Assembly (NCBI GenBank): GCA_961205875.1
Contig: OY540814.1
Coordinates: 1,922,001-1,986,000 of the forward strand
Length of the DNA: 64,000 bases
Reading direction: 5' to 3'
Origin: Sialis fuliginosa
Taxonomy: Eukaryota > Arthropoda > Insecta > Megaloptera > Sialidae
Positions 23,401 to 34,080 of this stretch are shown one piece after another (the first letter of the stretch is position 1; every line of letters starts with the position of its first letter). The notes under the pieces are model-generated. The model ran no database searches, was not told the DNA's origin, and saw nothing but the letters and a program-made list of their open reading frames with translations. The position numbers and the translations under genes are program-made.

Positions 23401-26400
23401 TATTTCGGTTGAAGTGTATGGCATATACGAAATATATGCATATGATAAAAAAACCGAAGCTGAATTGACAATAAATAGAAGGCGTACTAGTACATTCAGA
23501 GTTTATGATGATGATGAACGTGAACGAAATATCAACCGCAGTTACAATTATTATGAACATACATATACGTATAATATGCCTGTAATCTATGTTGTTGGAA
23601 ATGGCAAAAGTAAGATTTGTTTTATTTGGTTAAAATTAAAGTAAACGTCAAATATTATAAAATGTCGATAAGTCCATAAAAATTAAATATAAAGAAAGTT
23701 CTCAAAAACTAAATAGAAAAAAATTGTATCAAAATAACTTTAAATAAAATGTTCCTATTTTTACCTACTTTTGATCAGCAAGTTACGAGTTACATTTTAC
23801 AGCATACATTAATTTTGTTTGGGGTGCTTTTTCCATAACAATTTTCTTACACGCTTAAAAAATGACATTCTTTAAATTTCTGGTACATTTCACCAGAAAT
23901 TTCATGAATCAACCAATCAAAGTTCGTTGTTCACTGTTTTTGGTCAGTCGTGAACGTGACCATTTATTTATATTGCATATTTTGTTTTTAATTTTTAGAT
24001 AAAGTTGAATTACCTGCTGGTGGTAACATTTATAACTTTTCTTATCCTTTACCAAAAAATTTCCCACCTTCGATAAAACAGCAACGAAAAGAACGCTTAA
24101 TATACAAAATAATAGCTACACTTGAACAAAAAATTAGTTACTTTAGTCAAGTCTCTCAGCAAATTCTGTATATTTCATTGATTGATTTAAGTAAAATTCC
24201 CGATATTCAGGTTTGGTTATTTTTTTCTTTTATTTAAAATATATTTCTTTTAGATATAAAAAACTTTTAAAAAATATATAAAACCGACTTCAAAAACCCC
24301 CGAAAGCACTGAAAAGTATGTAATAATGAAATTTAACAGTTTTTGAAGTCGGTTTTCTTTTTTCTTAAAAAGTTTTTGCTTGGCACCGACTTCAAAAAAT
24401 GTTAAATTTAATTGTTAATTGTTTTCCAGTGTTCTTATGGTTTTTTATTTTAATTTTTTTATTTTTCCTTTTTGAGTGACGTATCTCGTAGTTCATGGTC
24501 AGATCTGATATACTTTATATGGACCACCTCGGGAGTATATTCTAAAATAAAAAAATATCTGTGGGAGTTGTGCCTGAACATACATAAAAATTTACATATA
24601 TTGTCAAATTGAGAACTTCCTCCATTTTTGAAGTCGGTTAAAAATGCATAGAATGAAGTATTGAAAAACTATTGCATACCGGGTGTTTTTTTTTTAACCT
24701 TAAACTTTCAAATATCTCGAAAAATAGGCAGCTACGGAAAAAAATGTCAATAATCAAAATTTAATCATTCCGCGGAGGAAATAGGTACATTAGTGCAAAA
24801 AAATAGTCCCCCACCCCCCCTCTTTGTAGGTTGGGGAGGGGGTATCTTTGAATCTTAAATAGGAACCTCAATTTTTTATTGCAGATACGGATTGTACGGC
24901 TAAAAATACGTACGATTTGAGTGAAATATTTTTTTCGATTCATCATAGATGGCGCTGTAATCGACAAATTTCTTCTAACAAGGGGACAACCAGATATCAG
25001 ATGCACCAATTTGTTTTACAACAAATAGGGTTGTAGTAGTAGCATAGACAAACCTACACACCAAGCCGGTTGACCGGAAACTCGTAAACAACCTAGAAAA
25101 AAAATTATGAAATTCCTTTATAAATTCGCATACTTATGTACTAATTCAGTTGAAAACTAGCACATCACGTACTGTAGACAGTGGTTTGCGATACGGACGG
25201 ACAACTGGCTCGATCCGCGGTGCGATCGATTTTTTTTTTACAAATTTTTCCGGTTCTTTCTGTAGTATTATAAATTTAATTTCATCGATTACAGCGCCAT
25301 TTATGATGAATCAAACAAAATATTTCAGTCAAATCGTACGTACTTTTAGCCGTAGAATCCGTATCTGCAATAAAAAATTGAGGTTCCTATTTAAGATTCA
25401 AAGATACCCCCTCCCCAACCTACAAAGAGAGGGGTTTGGGACTATTTTTTTTTCACTGATGTATTCCCCCCGCAGAATGATTTAATTTTGGTTATTGATG
25501 TTTTTTCCGTAGAGTGCCTATTTTTCGAGATATTTGAAAGTTTCAGGTCAAAAAAAAAACACCCGGTATAATAAATTTTTACCCAGATTCCAGTTAAAGA
25601 CGACGTATCGAAAAACTACTCAAGATGTTGCTCAAACAAAGGTAGCATATCCCTTAGTGTTTCGTTAGATAAAAAAGGATATAGTCCAGGTGAAAAAATT
25701 AAAGTATCTATTTTATGTGAAAATGAAACAGAGTTCACAATCAAATTAGTACTAGAACTGTTTGGGGTATGTATCCATACTTCTTTACTTAGGCGGCTAT
25801 TACACTATCAAATAAATATGTCAAAGATCTTTGACAAAGATTTGATCATATTTCTTTGATAAAATACGAGATTTTTTTTTTACACTACATAAAATATTTG
25901 ATAATATTTTCTCAATATTATCTAGGGATATTTTCTTCTTTTTGGTGCCTTTTGAATATCAGTGCGTGGATGTTTGTCAATTGACGCGATCAAGGTTTGA
26001 ATTTACAACCGTGTATTGTGATTTTTATAATCAATAAGATCATCATATAATACTGGATTTTGTTGATATTCATATATTAATAATTATGTAACTGTAACTG
26101 TCAGTGATAACTTGGTAGTCGCCATTTTGTTTTTTACGTCAAGAAATCTTTGATCAAATATAAGAGACTGTCATTAACTATGATCATAGAAATATTATGA
26201 AGGTAAATATTATAAAAGTTGACTTATTACATATTTCTTTGATAGTGTAATATTCGCCTTATACATATTATACATGCGGAAGTAACTCTGTCTATTTGTT
26301 ACCTATTCACGGCTAAACTGCTGAATCTATCTTGATGAAATTTAGCAAGGAGATAGCTTACATCTCGAAGAAGGACATATGCTACTTAGTATCCCGAAAT

Positions 26401-28563
26401 ATTGTTTAGATAAAAAAATACAAAGTCGCGAGTAACAGCTATAAAGTCATGGAGGCAAATAAGACCCACCTTAATTAAAAATGCTATATTCGGGTAATAA
26501 GTTATTTATATTAAAAAGGTTATAGTAATCTTTGGTTTATTATTAATCTAAAAAAGTATAAAAACCAAGGATATTTTCTAAACTATACGACCAAATTGGA
26601 TGCTGTAAAGGGCAAATTATATCTACATTAAGTACTTATGACGATACAATAATTTATTTCGATAAGGATTAATGTTTTGCAGGTCATAAGTCCACGTAAA
26701 CAAAACCCAAATATTTTATATTTTCTTTGTAACATAAAAGCAGTCATTGTGGCTTAAATATAAAAGTTAGACATATGGCGTCGCTGACTTTATTCTAGAT
26801 CTTTTGATTCTACACAGTTATTTAATACATTATTTTGTTCAATATTGAACGGTTTAGGCAGCGTACTGCAAAAGAGCGCGCTGGCTGTAAAATTTTTTCC
26901 CGACATGATATACTATTATCGTCACTGCTTAGTTGTTATGTTACCTAACGTAACAAAATATAGCCTATAATCTGGCCAGGAATGTACCTATAAATTAAAA
27001 AAGAAACCACGTAAATCGGATAAGTGGTTCTCGAGTGATAAGCGCACTAACGGACAGACAGACAGACGTTGAGCTTTATATATATTAAGGATATACTTAG
27101 ATATTTTTTAATAAAAATATGTAAAATTTGTAAACTTTAATCATGTATTTTAATTACTTAAACTTAAGAATAACAATACAGTGTGATTTAAATCTGCAAC
27201 ACTGTAAGTTTTTAATTTATTTTAGTACTGCAAAAAAAGCTATGGAACAAACATGTACACTCATACTCTTAATAATACTACTCTAGGTAATGAACATAAT
27301 GAATATAAGAAACTGATTGTTAGAGTTCAAAGATTAATTAAACCAGTGGAGCCATCAATATTGCTTAAACAACATGAAATTGTCGTTCCTGAAAATGTGT
27401 GTATAAATAACTTTAGTTTCATGAAGGGAATTGTAGATGTCAAGTATGTAATACAGGTATGTCTAATTGTGTATTATTTATTATTATTATAATCTGAAAA
27501 CTTTTGATAACTGGAGTTTCGTCAGAATTTGAAATACTTTTTTTTTTTTTTTAACAAACAACAGACAAAAACTTTGGTTATGACTAATCAAATACAAAGA
27601 TACAATAGATTAATGTACGGTATTATAGTCTAAATACATATATGCAAGCTTGCAAACACTTTCAAATGAGAATTAGTATTTAAAATTAAAATTTTGAGGG
27701 TGTTTTTCACCCCTTCAATAGCTGTCTACGCACGTACAAAAAATAAATGTCCCTTAGGTTCAACTGAACTACAAATGTACCAAGTCTTATCAAAATTAGT
27801 GAGATAATATTCGCAACGTTCATTTTTTAGACGATAAAAGTTACAAAATTTCGAATATTTCTAAAACCCCTAATCCGATCAGCACCAATTCTCCTATTTC
27901 TTTCAGAACATGGAAGTAAAATATAAAATAACTAAGGTACTGGTACCAGTCTTGGGTATGACCCCAGTAATGGCTTTTTATGAAAATAGCAACTGCTTTA
28001 CATTGTTTCAAATTTGACGATTCTTTCTTTTATATCTTTTGTGTCGTAGTACTTATCATTTTGTAATCATTAACAAGTGTCCATCACTGCGTGATCATTA
28101 CTGGTTTAACTTTATCCATTACTGGAGAAAGAACATAAACAAAATAAAAGGCTATAATTTAAAAAACTTACTATATTTGCGGACTTTGGTAATTAAATAA
28201 AAAGTTACTTGTTTTATTAGTAACATGAGTTGATGAGAATTACAAAAAACAAGCCCGTTAATTACAAAAACAGTAAACCTTACTCTTATACTGGCCATAA
28301 CTGGCGCCAGTACCTTATGTTCAACTGTTTATGAAATTATGGTTCATATTTGTACACAAATATTCATATACAGTCCATTTTAGTTTGTCTTATTTTAGGT
28401 ACATGCTGTCATGCCAAGATGTTATAGTAATGCAGTAGTAACCTTACCGATTATACTTGGAGTAAATTCTTTGAAGGAAGTTAGACGAGAAGAACCTCTC
28501 ACTAGTTATTTAGATCATTTTCCGTATACGTTCGATGGATTCAATATTTTTCAATTAGAATAA
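20451..28563 (+). CDS. arrestin-domain-containing protein B (six exons)
   Basis: Exons: 20451-20571, 23400-23609, 23999-24210, 25587-25766, 27226-27456, 28399-28563. They join in frame into 372 residues plus TAA. Intron phases 1, 1, 0, 0, 0 match the first gene exactly. The N-terminal arrestin fold includes YYGGEKITGRI (19-29), VEVYG, and LPAGG with FSYPLPKNFP in exon 3. The C-terminal fold begins in exon 4 with RCC (194-196) and GYSPGEKIKVS (212-222), the usual Cys pair followed by the usual GY.PGE motif of alpha-arrestins. Exon 2 is 27 codons longer than in copy A and carries a charged, Tyr-rich insert (residues ~60-98) in a loop. Exon 5 is 19 codons longer. There is no PPxY motif, and the protein ends shortly after FDGF. 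The likely role is a cytosolic trafficking adaptor; cargo cannot be told from sequence. Confidence 0.88.
20955..21245 (+). repeat. partial copy of the 'AACCCCTAATCCGATTAGCACC' repeat
   Basis: Shared blocks with 61765-62525 include CCCCTAATCCGATTAGCACC, GGTCTGGAGTACTCACTGAG and CGCCATGCGGAAAT. It lies in intron 1 of arrestin B. The open frame across it is a repeat by-product, as is the similar one at 62232. Confidence 0.65.
21320..21863. mobile_element. 'GGTACTGGCACCAGTACC' family MITE in intron 1 of arrestin B
   Basis: The left end AAGGTAAAGGCACCAGTTAT and the right end GACTGGTGCCACTACCTTA frame the family's full internal order. It is about 544 bp and has no coding capacity. Confidence 0.7.
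21881..23380. mobile_element. 1.5 kb TA-flanked element with ~620-bp inverted repeats in intron 1 of arrestin B
   Basis: The left end TATACAGGGTAGTTCAATAG and the mirrored right end CTATTGAACTATCCTGTATA start long arms (21883-22517 and about 22757-23378), nearly identical by eye. TA flanks both ends, as in Tc1/mariner-like transposition. The 240-bp centre keeps the C-terminus of a transposase (22666-22755, minus). The right end stops about 20 bp before the exon-2 acceptor. Confidence 0.75.
22666..22755 (-). pseudogene. C-terminal remnant of a DDE transposase
   Basis: The minus-strand frame ends in CLDENGRHFEHLL followed by TAG (22666-22668). It continues upstream only past an in-frame TAA. 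The NGxHFEHLL ending is common at the C-terminus of mariner/IS630-like transposases of insects. Only about 25 residues remain, so the element is non-autonomous. Confidence 0.6.
24278..24640. repeat. 'ACCGACTTCAAAA' repeat cluster in intron 3 of arrestin B
   Basis: AAACCGACTTCAAAAAC at about 24281 pairs with GTTTTTGAAGTCGGTTTT at about 24340. A second CACCGACTTCAAAAAA follows at about 24384, and TTTTTGAAGTCGGTTAAA closes the block near 24640. A related fragment lies at 30958-31070. Confidence 0.6.
24677..25569. mobile_element. foldback element with ACCGGGTGTT ends in intron 3 of arrestin B
   Basis: The ends TACCGGGTGTTTTTTTTTT and AAAAACACCCGGTA frame ~290-bp inverted arms (24677-24965 and about 25280-25569). 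They share AAAATAGGCA, TAGGTTGGGGAGGGGGTAT and CAT..ATGGCGCTGTAAT blocks. The right end stops 17 bp before the exon-4 acceptor. The open frames at 24761 and 25150 are mirror readings of the arms. Confidence 0.7.
25792..26258. mobile_element. PIF/Harbinger-type MITE in intron 4 of arrestin B
   Basis: The termini GGCGGCTATTACACTATCAA and, mirrored, GGCGAATATTACACTATCAA are flanked by TTA at 25789-25791 and 26259-26261. The 3-bp TTA duplication and GGC terminus fit PIF/Harbinger. The 467-bp interior is non-coding. Confidence 0.75.
26262..26442 (+). repeat. partial SINE-like repeat
   Basis: The blocks ACGGCTAAACTGCTGAATC and AAGGACATATGCTACTTAGT and the tail AAGTCGCGAGTAACAGCTAT match the unit at 7486-7757, with the inner part deleted. 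Confidence 0.55.
26565..27100 (+). repeat. ~535-bp dispersed repeat ending in a GACAGACAGACAGACG tract
   Basis: Nearly collinear with 39965-40503 and, inverted and interrupted, with 50040-50815. Landmarks are AACTATACGACCAAATTGGA, TTTTGCAGGTCATAAGTCCA, GAACGGTTTAGGCAGCGTA and ATCGGATAAGTGGTTCTCGA. It may be the 3' part of a LINE or a Helitron-like unit. No frame is conserved between copies. Confidence 0.6.
27690..27935 (+). repeat. fragment of the 'CCCCTAATCCGAT' repeat in intron 5 of arrestin B
   Basis: GTTTTTCACCCCTTCAATAG, CAAAATTAGTGAGATAATAT and CCCCTAATCCGATCAGCACC match 62085-62270. Its TTCAGAACATGGAAGTAAAA end abuts the next MITE. Confidence 0.6.
27944..28316 (-). mobile_element. 'GGTACTGGCACCAGTACC' family MITE, internally deleted
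   Basis: AAGGTACTGGTACCAGTCTT opens the copy and AACTGGCGCCAGTACCTTA closes it, in the orientation opposite to 21320-21863. The GTCCACCATTTTGACACC block is missing. It lies in intron 5 of arrestin B. Confidence 0.7.
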
Positions 28564-28600
28564 TTAGTATATATATTCTGATGTACCTACTTGCATGATA

Positions 28601-28606
28601 AATAAA
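28601..28606 (+). terminator. polyadenylation signal AATAAA of arrestin B
   Basis: AATAAA lies 38 bp after the stop codon. Spacing and position are typical for an insect gene. Confidence 0.55.
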
Positions 28607-28686
28607 GATTGATATTGTATAAAAGAATTACACAAAAAACGAAATATTAAAAACAATAATAAAAATAAAATAAAAGAATTAACACA

Positions 28687-29175
28687 TTATAGTCCAAGCT
28701 CTAGAGGCTAAAACAGGTTTTGGTGGCAATCGATTTTATAAGTCTTTGGGAAAACATAAATAATTGTACAAAAAAAAAGTTCTACAAAAACTTTTAATGT
28801 TAATCAAAAACAAGCATGATTCCATTATTGACAATTTAATAAAACAATAACAATTGAAGATATCAGGTCCAAATTTTCAATGAATGTTCTGTACTACACA
28901 ATGTTTATTTTCCAAGGGTATCAACTTAAAAAACATTAAACTTTATTAGTTATTACAGCTTAAAAAAAGTATGTTTTCAGCCATTTTTTTCAGCGTAGCG
29001 GGATTGTAGGGAATTTTATAGCGAACAACTTTTATTGTATATTATTTATTTAGACGCATATTTAGCAAAAATCAGAAAATCTGGAGAATTTTGCAATTGA
29101 ACCATGGTTTACCCCTGACGCGGACAACCAAAATCGGAGCAAACTTAGGGTATTATTCTAAACCATATTTGTAAC
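28687..29175. repeat. dispersed repeat 'ATTATAGTCCAAGCTCTAGAGGC'
   Basis: The left end ATTATAGTCCAAGCTCTAGA recurs at 59921. Inner blocks AAAATCAGAAAATCTGGAGA and CCAAAATCGGAGCAAACTTA recur inverted inside the 59921-60450 copy. The two copies thus share both ends but have a reversed interior. Confidence 0.5.
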
Positions 29176-29279
29176 AATTCCTGCAAAACTGTACCTAAAA
29201 TTCCTATTTTAGGTACTTTTTAGCCTAGACAGCTTGAACTATTACTGTTTTCTTTACATCTAGAAAAGGTATGGATCTT

Positions 29280-29434
29280 GGCTTCTGGGTGTAAGCCGCG
29301 TCGGTTTGGTCGTGTTATTGGCCAGTGCTCTTCTAAAAGTCACTTTTAGAAGAACCCTGAAGATGTCCACTGCAATGTGTGACGAAACGTTGGCCAATAA
29401 CACGACCAAACCGACGCGGCTTACACCCAGAAGC
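29280..29434 (+). repeat. 155-bp hairpin with 45-bp perfect arms around a hammerhead-like core
   Basis: The left arm (GGCTTCTGGGTGTAAGCC onward) and the right arm (to GGCTTACACCCAGAAGCC) are mirror copies ending at TTGGCCA. Between them lie a small stem CTTCTAAAAG/CTTTTAGAAG and, at 29357-29387, CTGAAGA, a bulged stem GTCCAC/GTGTGAC and GAAA. This matches the hammerhead catalytic core, but stem I and stem III are weak. Confidence 0.5.
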
Positions 29435-29757
29435 CTCAAGACTTCTATAAAAGGTACCTAATACATAGTAAGTGTACTTTAAATTGTGCAAAATGAAGCA
29501 AAACTATAAACCTTGATAGATTTTATAATCTAAATTGACAATGCTTAATATATTCATAGTGTAATGAACTGAAGACAACAGTTGAGTTATAAAATAAACA
29601 TAATTCATAATGTACTTGAAGTTGGTAAGCCGCTTGCTGTGTTGTGGCCCAGTTGTCTGATATTGAATTAGAGTCTGTCGTCGTTGGTAGTGAGTTCGAC
29701 AGGCGACGCTGGTAGCGACACTGTCACAATTTGTGCTACTGAATGTTGTGTACAAAC

Positions 29758-30926
29758 TAGTGATGTAACGAATATTCGCACATTTTTTAACATTCGCATT
29801 TGCATTTGCATTCGCAAGAAAAAGTGCGGATATTTTTGCGAGTATTTCTTTTTTTTGTAATAGTAAAAAAATTATTTTTTTATCTATTATATTAAATAAT
29901 TATTTTTAAGAACTTAGGAACCTTAGACAAGGAAAGATAAAGGACAAATAACACATTACCTAGCGTTGTTACCATATCGCACCACGGATCATTGACGTAT
30001 CATTCAGATTTTAAAATAAATGTCAATTATTTTGAATTATAAAATTAATGAAGAATACATGTTTTATATTGTCTTTAAAAATATTTCAGTGATAATTGAT
30101 TAACAGAGAAACGTCTATTTGGAACTATCATCTCTCATACATACTAAATTCAATTGTAATTTAAAGCATATTTGCATATTATAAATTTTCAACTAACGTC
30201 TATGGGATAATATGCGGTTTTGACATTTAAAACAAGATGGCCACCGACAAATTTTGATATACGGGCTGGCATTGGTTATTATGTATCCATAGTCTTTCCT
30301 AATCTAAGTTAGGAACAGTCAACATTTATTTTTACTTCCATGTTCTGAAGAAATGGAAGTACCGTCGAAAAATCGTGTACGAGATAAGATCAGATTGTGA
30401 TTGTACTAACTTCAAAACGTAAAGGAAAGTTGATTTCGTGTGTGTGTGTGTCTGAATGTAAAATTTTCTTTCGTTCACGATACTACTGTAAAAATGTACC
30501 GATCTGAATTATTTTTGAGGGAAATGTTTGTCATAGTGAGTACTCCAGACCCCACCAAAAAAAGTTTTTTTTATGAAATTAAAGCAATTTAAATAATACA
30601 ATACATTTGGGAGGGGGGGGGTTGTATGGATCACGCCCCAACCCCTAATAAATGTAAAAGTGATAAAATTAAAACTAATTAAATAATGCAATAATTTTTT
30701 AAGAGAGATGGGATTATATGGATCGTGCCCCCCCCCCTCCCCAAATACAAAAAACTTATCAAATTAATACAAATTAAAATTTACAAAAAAAATTTTGAGG
30801 GAGCTTATAGGTTCACATGCCCACACACCCCCCTCCTCCTCAAAGCGAAAAAATAAGAAAGACAAAATTTATAATAAAAAAGTCAATATTCGCATTGTTT
30901 AAAATCATACATTCGTTACATCACTA
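29758..30926. mobile_element. hAT-type element (1.17 kb)
   Basis: The termini TAGTGATGTAACGAATATTC and, mirrored, TAGTGATGTAACGAATGTAT are flanked by GTACAAAC (29750-29757) and GTACAATC (30927-30934), an 8-bp duplication with one mismatch. Next to each end are CGCATTTGC / TTCGCATTG blocks. Inside are a copy of the 'CCCCTAATCCGAT' repeat (30330-30545) and a degenerate ~115-bp G/C-tract tandem (30545-30850). No transposase frame survives. Confidence 0.72.
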
Positions 30927-30957
30927 GTACAATCTTTACAATAGGGCTGTGCAATAG

Positions 30958-31198
30958 AAAAAAAAACCGACTTGAAAAAGCCCTAAAAATTTGAAGTCAG
31001 TTTTATTTTTGTTTCCTTCAAAAGTTTTTTATTGGCTTGACATCGACTTCAAAACCTATTAAATTAAAATATGATTTTTTGTTAAATGTTTTCAGAAATG
31101 GTAATAATCAAATATCAACAATTATTTATAATTCAGTACATTTAATTAAAGAATAGCCATAACTGGGGTCATATCCAAGACTGGTGCCAGTTTCTTAT
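30958..31198. repeat. 'ACCGACTTCAAAA' fragment joined to a MITE end
   Basis: AAAACCGACTTGAAAAAGCC to CATCGACTTCAAAACC (to about 31056) is followed by an end of the 'GGTACTGGCACCAGTACC' family (31085-31198, closing GACTGGTGCCAGTTTCTTA). Confidence 0.5.
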
Positions 31199-31199
31199 C

Positions 31200-32310
31200 C
31201 AATTTATTCATTACAATTACAAATTCATTGTAATTCCAGTGCCTTCCTTTGTTTAAGAACTAAAGAAAAAAACACGAAATAAACATGACAACATTTTCGT
31301 TTGTAAATAATGTCCCATAAAGTTGGAGAAGTTTGATACAAAACTAATTATAATTATTATAATTCAATTCTATTAAGTTTTGATAGACGCTTCTCTGTAC
31401 ACTATACACTATCTCATATTTTAATTATATCTTGTTTGCGGGTATAAATGAATTAGTTAAGAGAATAAAACAAGATTTACTCACTAACTTAATACTGTGA
31501 TAAGATAATTTTGAATACATATTCAAATATCTGGATTAGTGTGGAATCTATGGATTAACCTTAGACTCAGAATTAAATTAATCAAATTCATTAGCTTGAA
31601 TTGGATTTACTGCTATTAAAGCTAACTGTATGATTTATTTATTACTGTTCTGAAATTATTATCAACTCTTTATTATAAAAAATGTAGTATTCGTTTATAA
31701 TATATAATCTGCCTGTTAATGTAAATGTATACTTACAAAATGTAATAGAACTAACGATAAATCGTTATATTCAAAACTAGCTGTTACCCGCGACTTCGTC
31801 CGCGTGGAATTTGTATATTTTTTTATCGGGATTTTTCGGGATACAAAAAAAAAATGTTCTTCCTCAGGATGAAGTTACTGATCTTTCTGCCAAATTTCAT
31901 CAAGTTATTATTATATTATATATTATTATATTAGAATCTAATAAACATTATTTTTGGTGTCTTCTATTTGTGTCGTCCGGATAACCATTTGCGAGATAAA
32001 TAAGAAAAACTAAATCCGCGGAGATATTTTTGCCCCTAAAAGGGGGACCACACAGGTTTTTGAAATGTCGCCATTTCTAGTTTTGTAGAGGAAGGTTTAA
32101 TGTACAACTATACCAATTTTCATGCTTCTATCAAAAAGTGCAGATATTAGTCGATTAGTCGCTCTTAACGTCCGGACTAATAGATTTAGCGGTTTAACAT
32201 CCAGTATTTTTTTAAACTGAAAATTATATTTTCTTCTGTACGCTTTTGTGGCCATTGTTCATATAAACTTGGTTTCATTCTGAAACACTTCTGAAAAAGA
32301 GTCCGACATG
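31200..32310. other. AT-rich stretch with a SINE-like tail, no gene seen
   Basis: An inverted SINE-like tail (ACTAGCTGTTACCCGCGACTTC) begins at 31776. Otherwise I see no coding signal or recognisable element boundary. Confidence 0.4.
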
Positions 32311-32319
32311 GTAGAGTAA

Positions 32320-33116
32320 AGGATCCTAATATGAGACCCATTTTGAAAAAAATAAAAAGAAAACATAAAATAAAAGTAAATAAAACATGACTGAATTTAA
32401 GATTTTATATTTATTTAACAAAAATATTACAAAAAAAACACATATTTGTTTAAAATTTCGAATTATTAAAAAAACAAGTAAAAACGGCAAAATCACCTGT
32501 TTTTAAAAAGGATGCCTAATATGAGACCCATAACTACTATCTTGTTTTCATCGTTTTTTGCACGATGGACAAATGAAATTTGCCTCATCTAATCCGCAAT
32601 CTTCATGGGCCCAGCGATAACACTTGGTGCACTGGATCCATTACTCGCCATGCTTGTCTTTCGAATAGTAGAAACCACAAAATAAGAATTGAGAATCAGC
32701 GTCACTGGTTGTTAAAGATAATTGCCTTAATATGAGACCCTATCTTATATTAAGACATTCAAAGTGTCTCCTATAAGGAATTTTCGAAAAAGTTTAAATA
32801 TTTTATGAGACCATTATCTCTTATTAGGGATTTTCGAAAAAGTTTAAATATTTTTCAAGGGTGGGCATGTACAAAAATCTATGAAGATATTGTTAAAATA
32901 TTATAAATAGTTATAACACCTTCCTATAACATACACTAGAATGTACAGTTAGACTTACCTTTCTTTCTAAATACTCCAATCACTACACTACAATAAAAAT
33001 AATACAACAGAAAAATATTATATTAATGTTGTCGACATGACTTAAGTACGTTCTGATTCATTCTTTGGTTAAATACGTTGTATTTAGTGTATTTTACAAG
33101 GGTCTCATATAAGGTT
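32320..33116. mobile_element. decayed element with CCTAATATGAGACCC termini
   Basis: CCTAATATGAGACCC occurs at about 32328 and 32515, a variant CCTTAATATGAGACCC at about 32724, and the mirror GGGTCTCATATAAGG closes near 33114. The centre carries a decayed transposase tail (32548-32699, minus). The repeated terminal motif suggests internal rearrangement. Confidence 0.55.
32548..32699 (-). pseudogene. zinc-binding (PHD-like) tail of a transposase, broken
   Basis: On the minus strand one frame reads a CGFYYS..KHGE stretch, then a TAA, then WIQCTKCYRWAHEDCG, FICPSCKK and a stop at 32548-32550. The spacing W-IQC-x2-C-x2-W-x-H-x2-C-x8-C-x2-C is that of the PHD-like finger found at the C-terminus of many insect pogo/Jerky-like transposases. 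The in-frame TAA falls where a glutamate codon is usual. The family assignment is from the motif only; the DDE catalytic part is absent. Confidence 0.65.
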
Positions 33117-33124
33117 CATTTACA

Positions 33125-33188
33125 TTACTTATCGAAAAAAAAATAGCCATTATTGGGGTCATATCCAAGACTGGTGCCAGTACCTTAC
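33125..33188. repeat. end fragment of the 'GGTACTGGCACCAGTACC' MITE family
   Basis: TTGGGGTCATATCCAAGACT followed by GGTGCCAGTACCTTA is the right end of the family. The remainder is missing. Confidence 0.6.
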
Positions 33189-33189
33189 C

Positions 33190-34080
33190 TACTTTTAACA
33201 CGTCTTTCAATTTCACCATTTACGCGTGATTTTCATATAACCAATTAACGTCGTTAATGAAGGGATTACTGTATATGAGTTTTAATTAAGAGAGATACAA
33301 TTTCTCGAAGTGTGGTATTATGACATTTATTTTACATATTCGTAGTAAAACTGTTTCGTAGAAGTATCTACTGAAATTATAAAAGCGAAGCACGGCAAGT
33401 TCTAAACATGTTAGAAGTTCATAATAGTTAGTAGGTATTTAATTTTTTCCTACTGAAACTAGTGAAACAAAGTTAAAACGCTTGTTTAAAACCCATTGTT
33501 GTGACATGGCCAAAGTTTCAACGACACATATATTACTAGAAAAGGATGCAATTTTGTGTACCGTACGTGTTTTCATTCCGTTCGCTCGTTTCGAGCACCC
33601 CTCCCGTGAACATAACATCTAAATTTTATTACAATTATGGGACAGTTATGTAATTAAAGTTGACCCCATATCTACGTAATAGTTATTTACATAGGCGCCA
33701 AAGGAATATGTTAGCAAGGGAACTATGCTGGACATGTCTTATCAAATATTTATCGCTGCCGAATTACGAAGAAATTTTTCTACTTTACGACCGGTTGTAA
33801 CATGTGCACGATAAATAATTCAATGCCGCAATAAATTTTGAAAATTTTACTTGTACTAACCGAACGTGTTTTATTGAAAATAAATACACATATTTTTAAC
33901 TTCCCAACTGGAAGTTATTGTAATCGGTCCGAAAATCAAAATCAAAAATGTCAACATATTTGTATGTTTTAAGGTCACTATAGTATATTTACACTATTTT
34001 CAGAAATATATTTGTGTATGTACATACGTACGTATGTGCGTGTCATTTTTTACGTTCACAAAATCTCGTAAATAAAAAAT
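33190..34080. other. unique, more complex non-coding block
   Basis: I see no repeat copy of this block elsewhere in the window and no spliceable frame. Sub-blocks such as TCCGTTCGCTCGTTTCGAGC (~33577) and GACCGGTTGTAACATGTGCA (~33788) are less AT-rich than their flanks. It could be a conserved non-coding element. Confidence 0.3.

Noticed and set aside
25150-25485. 111-codon frame similar to the minus-strand frame at 24761
   Set aside because: The similarity arises because the two are the inverted arms of one foldback element.
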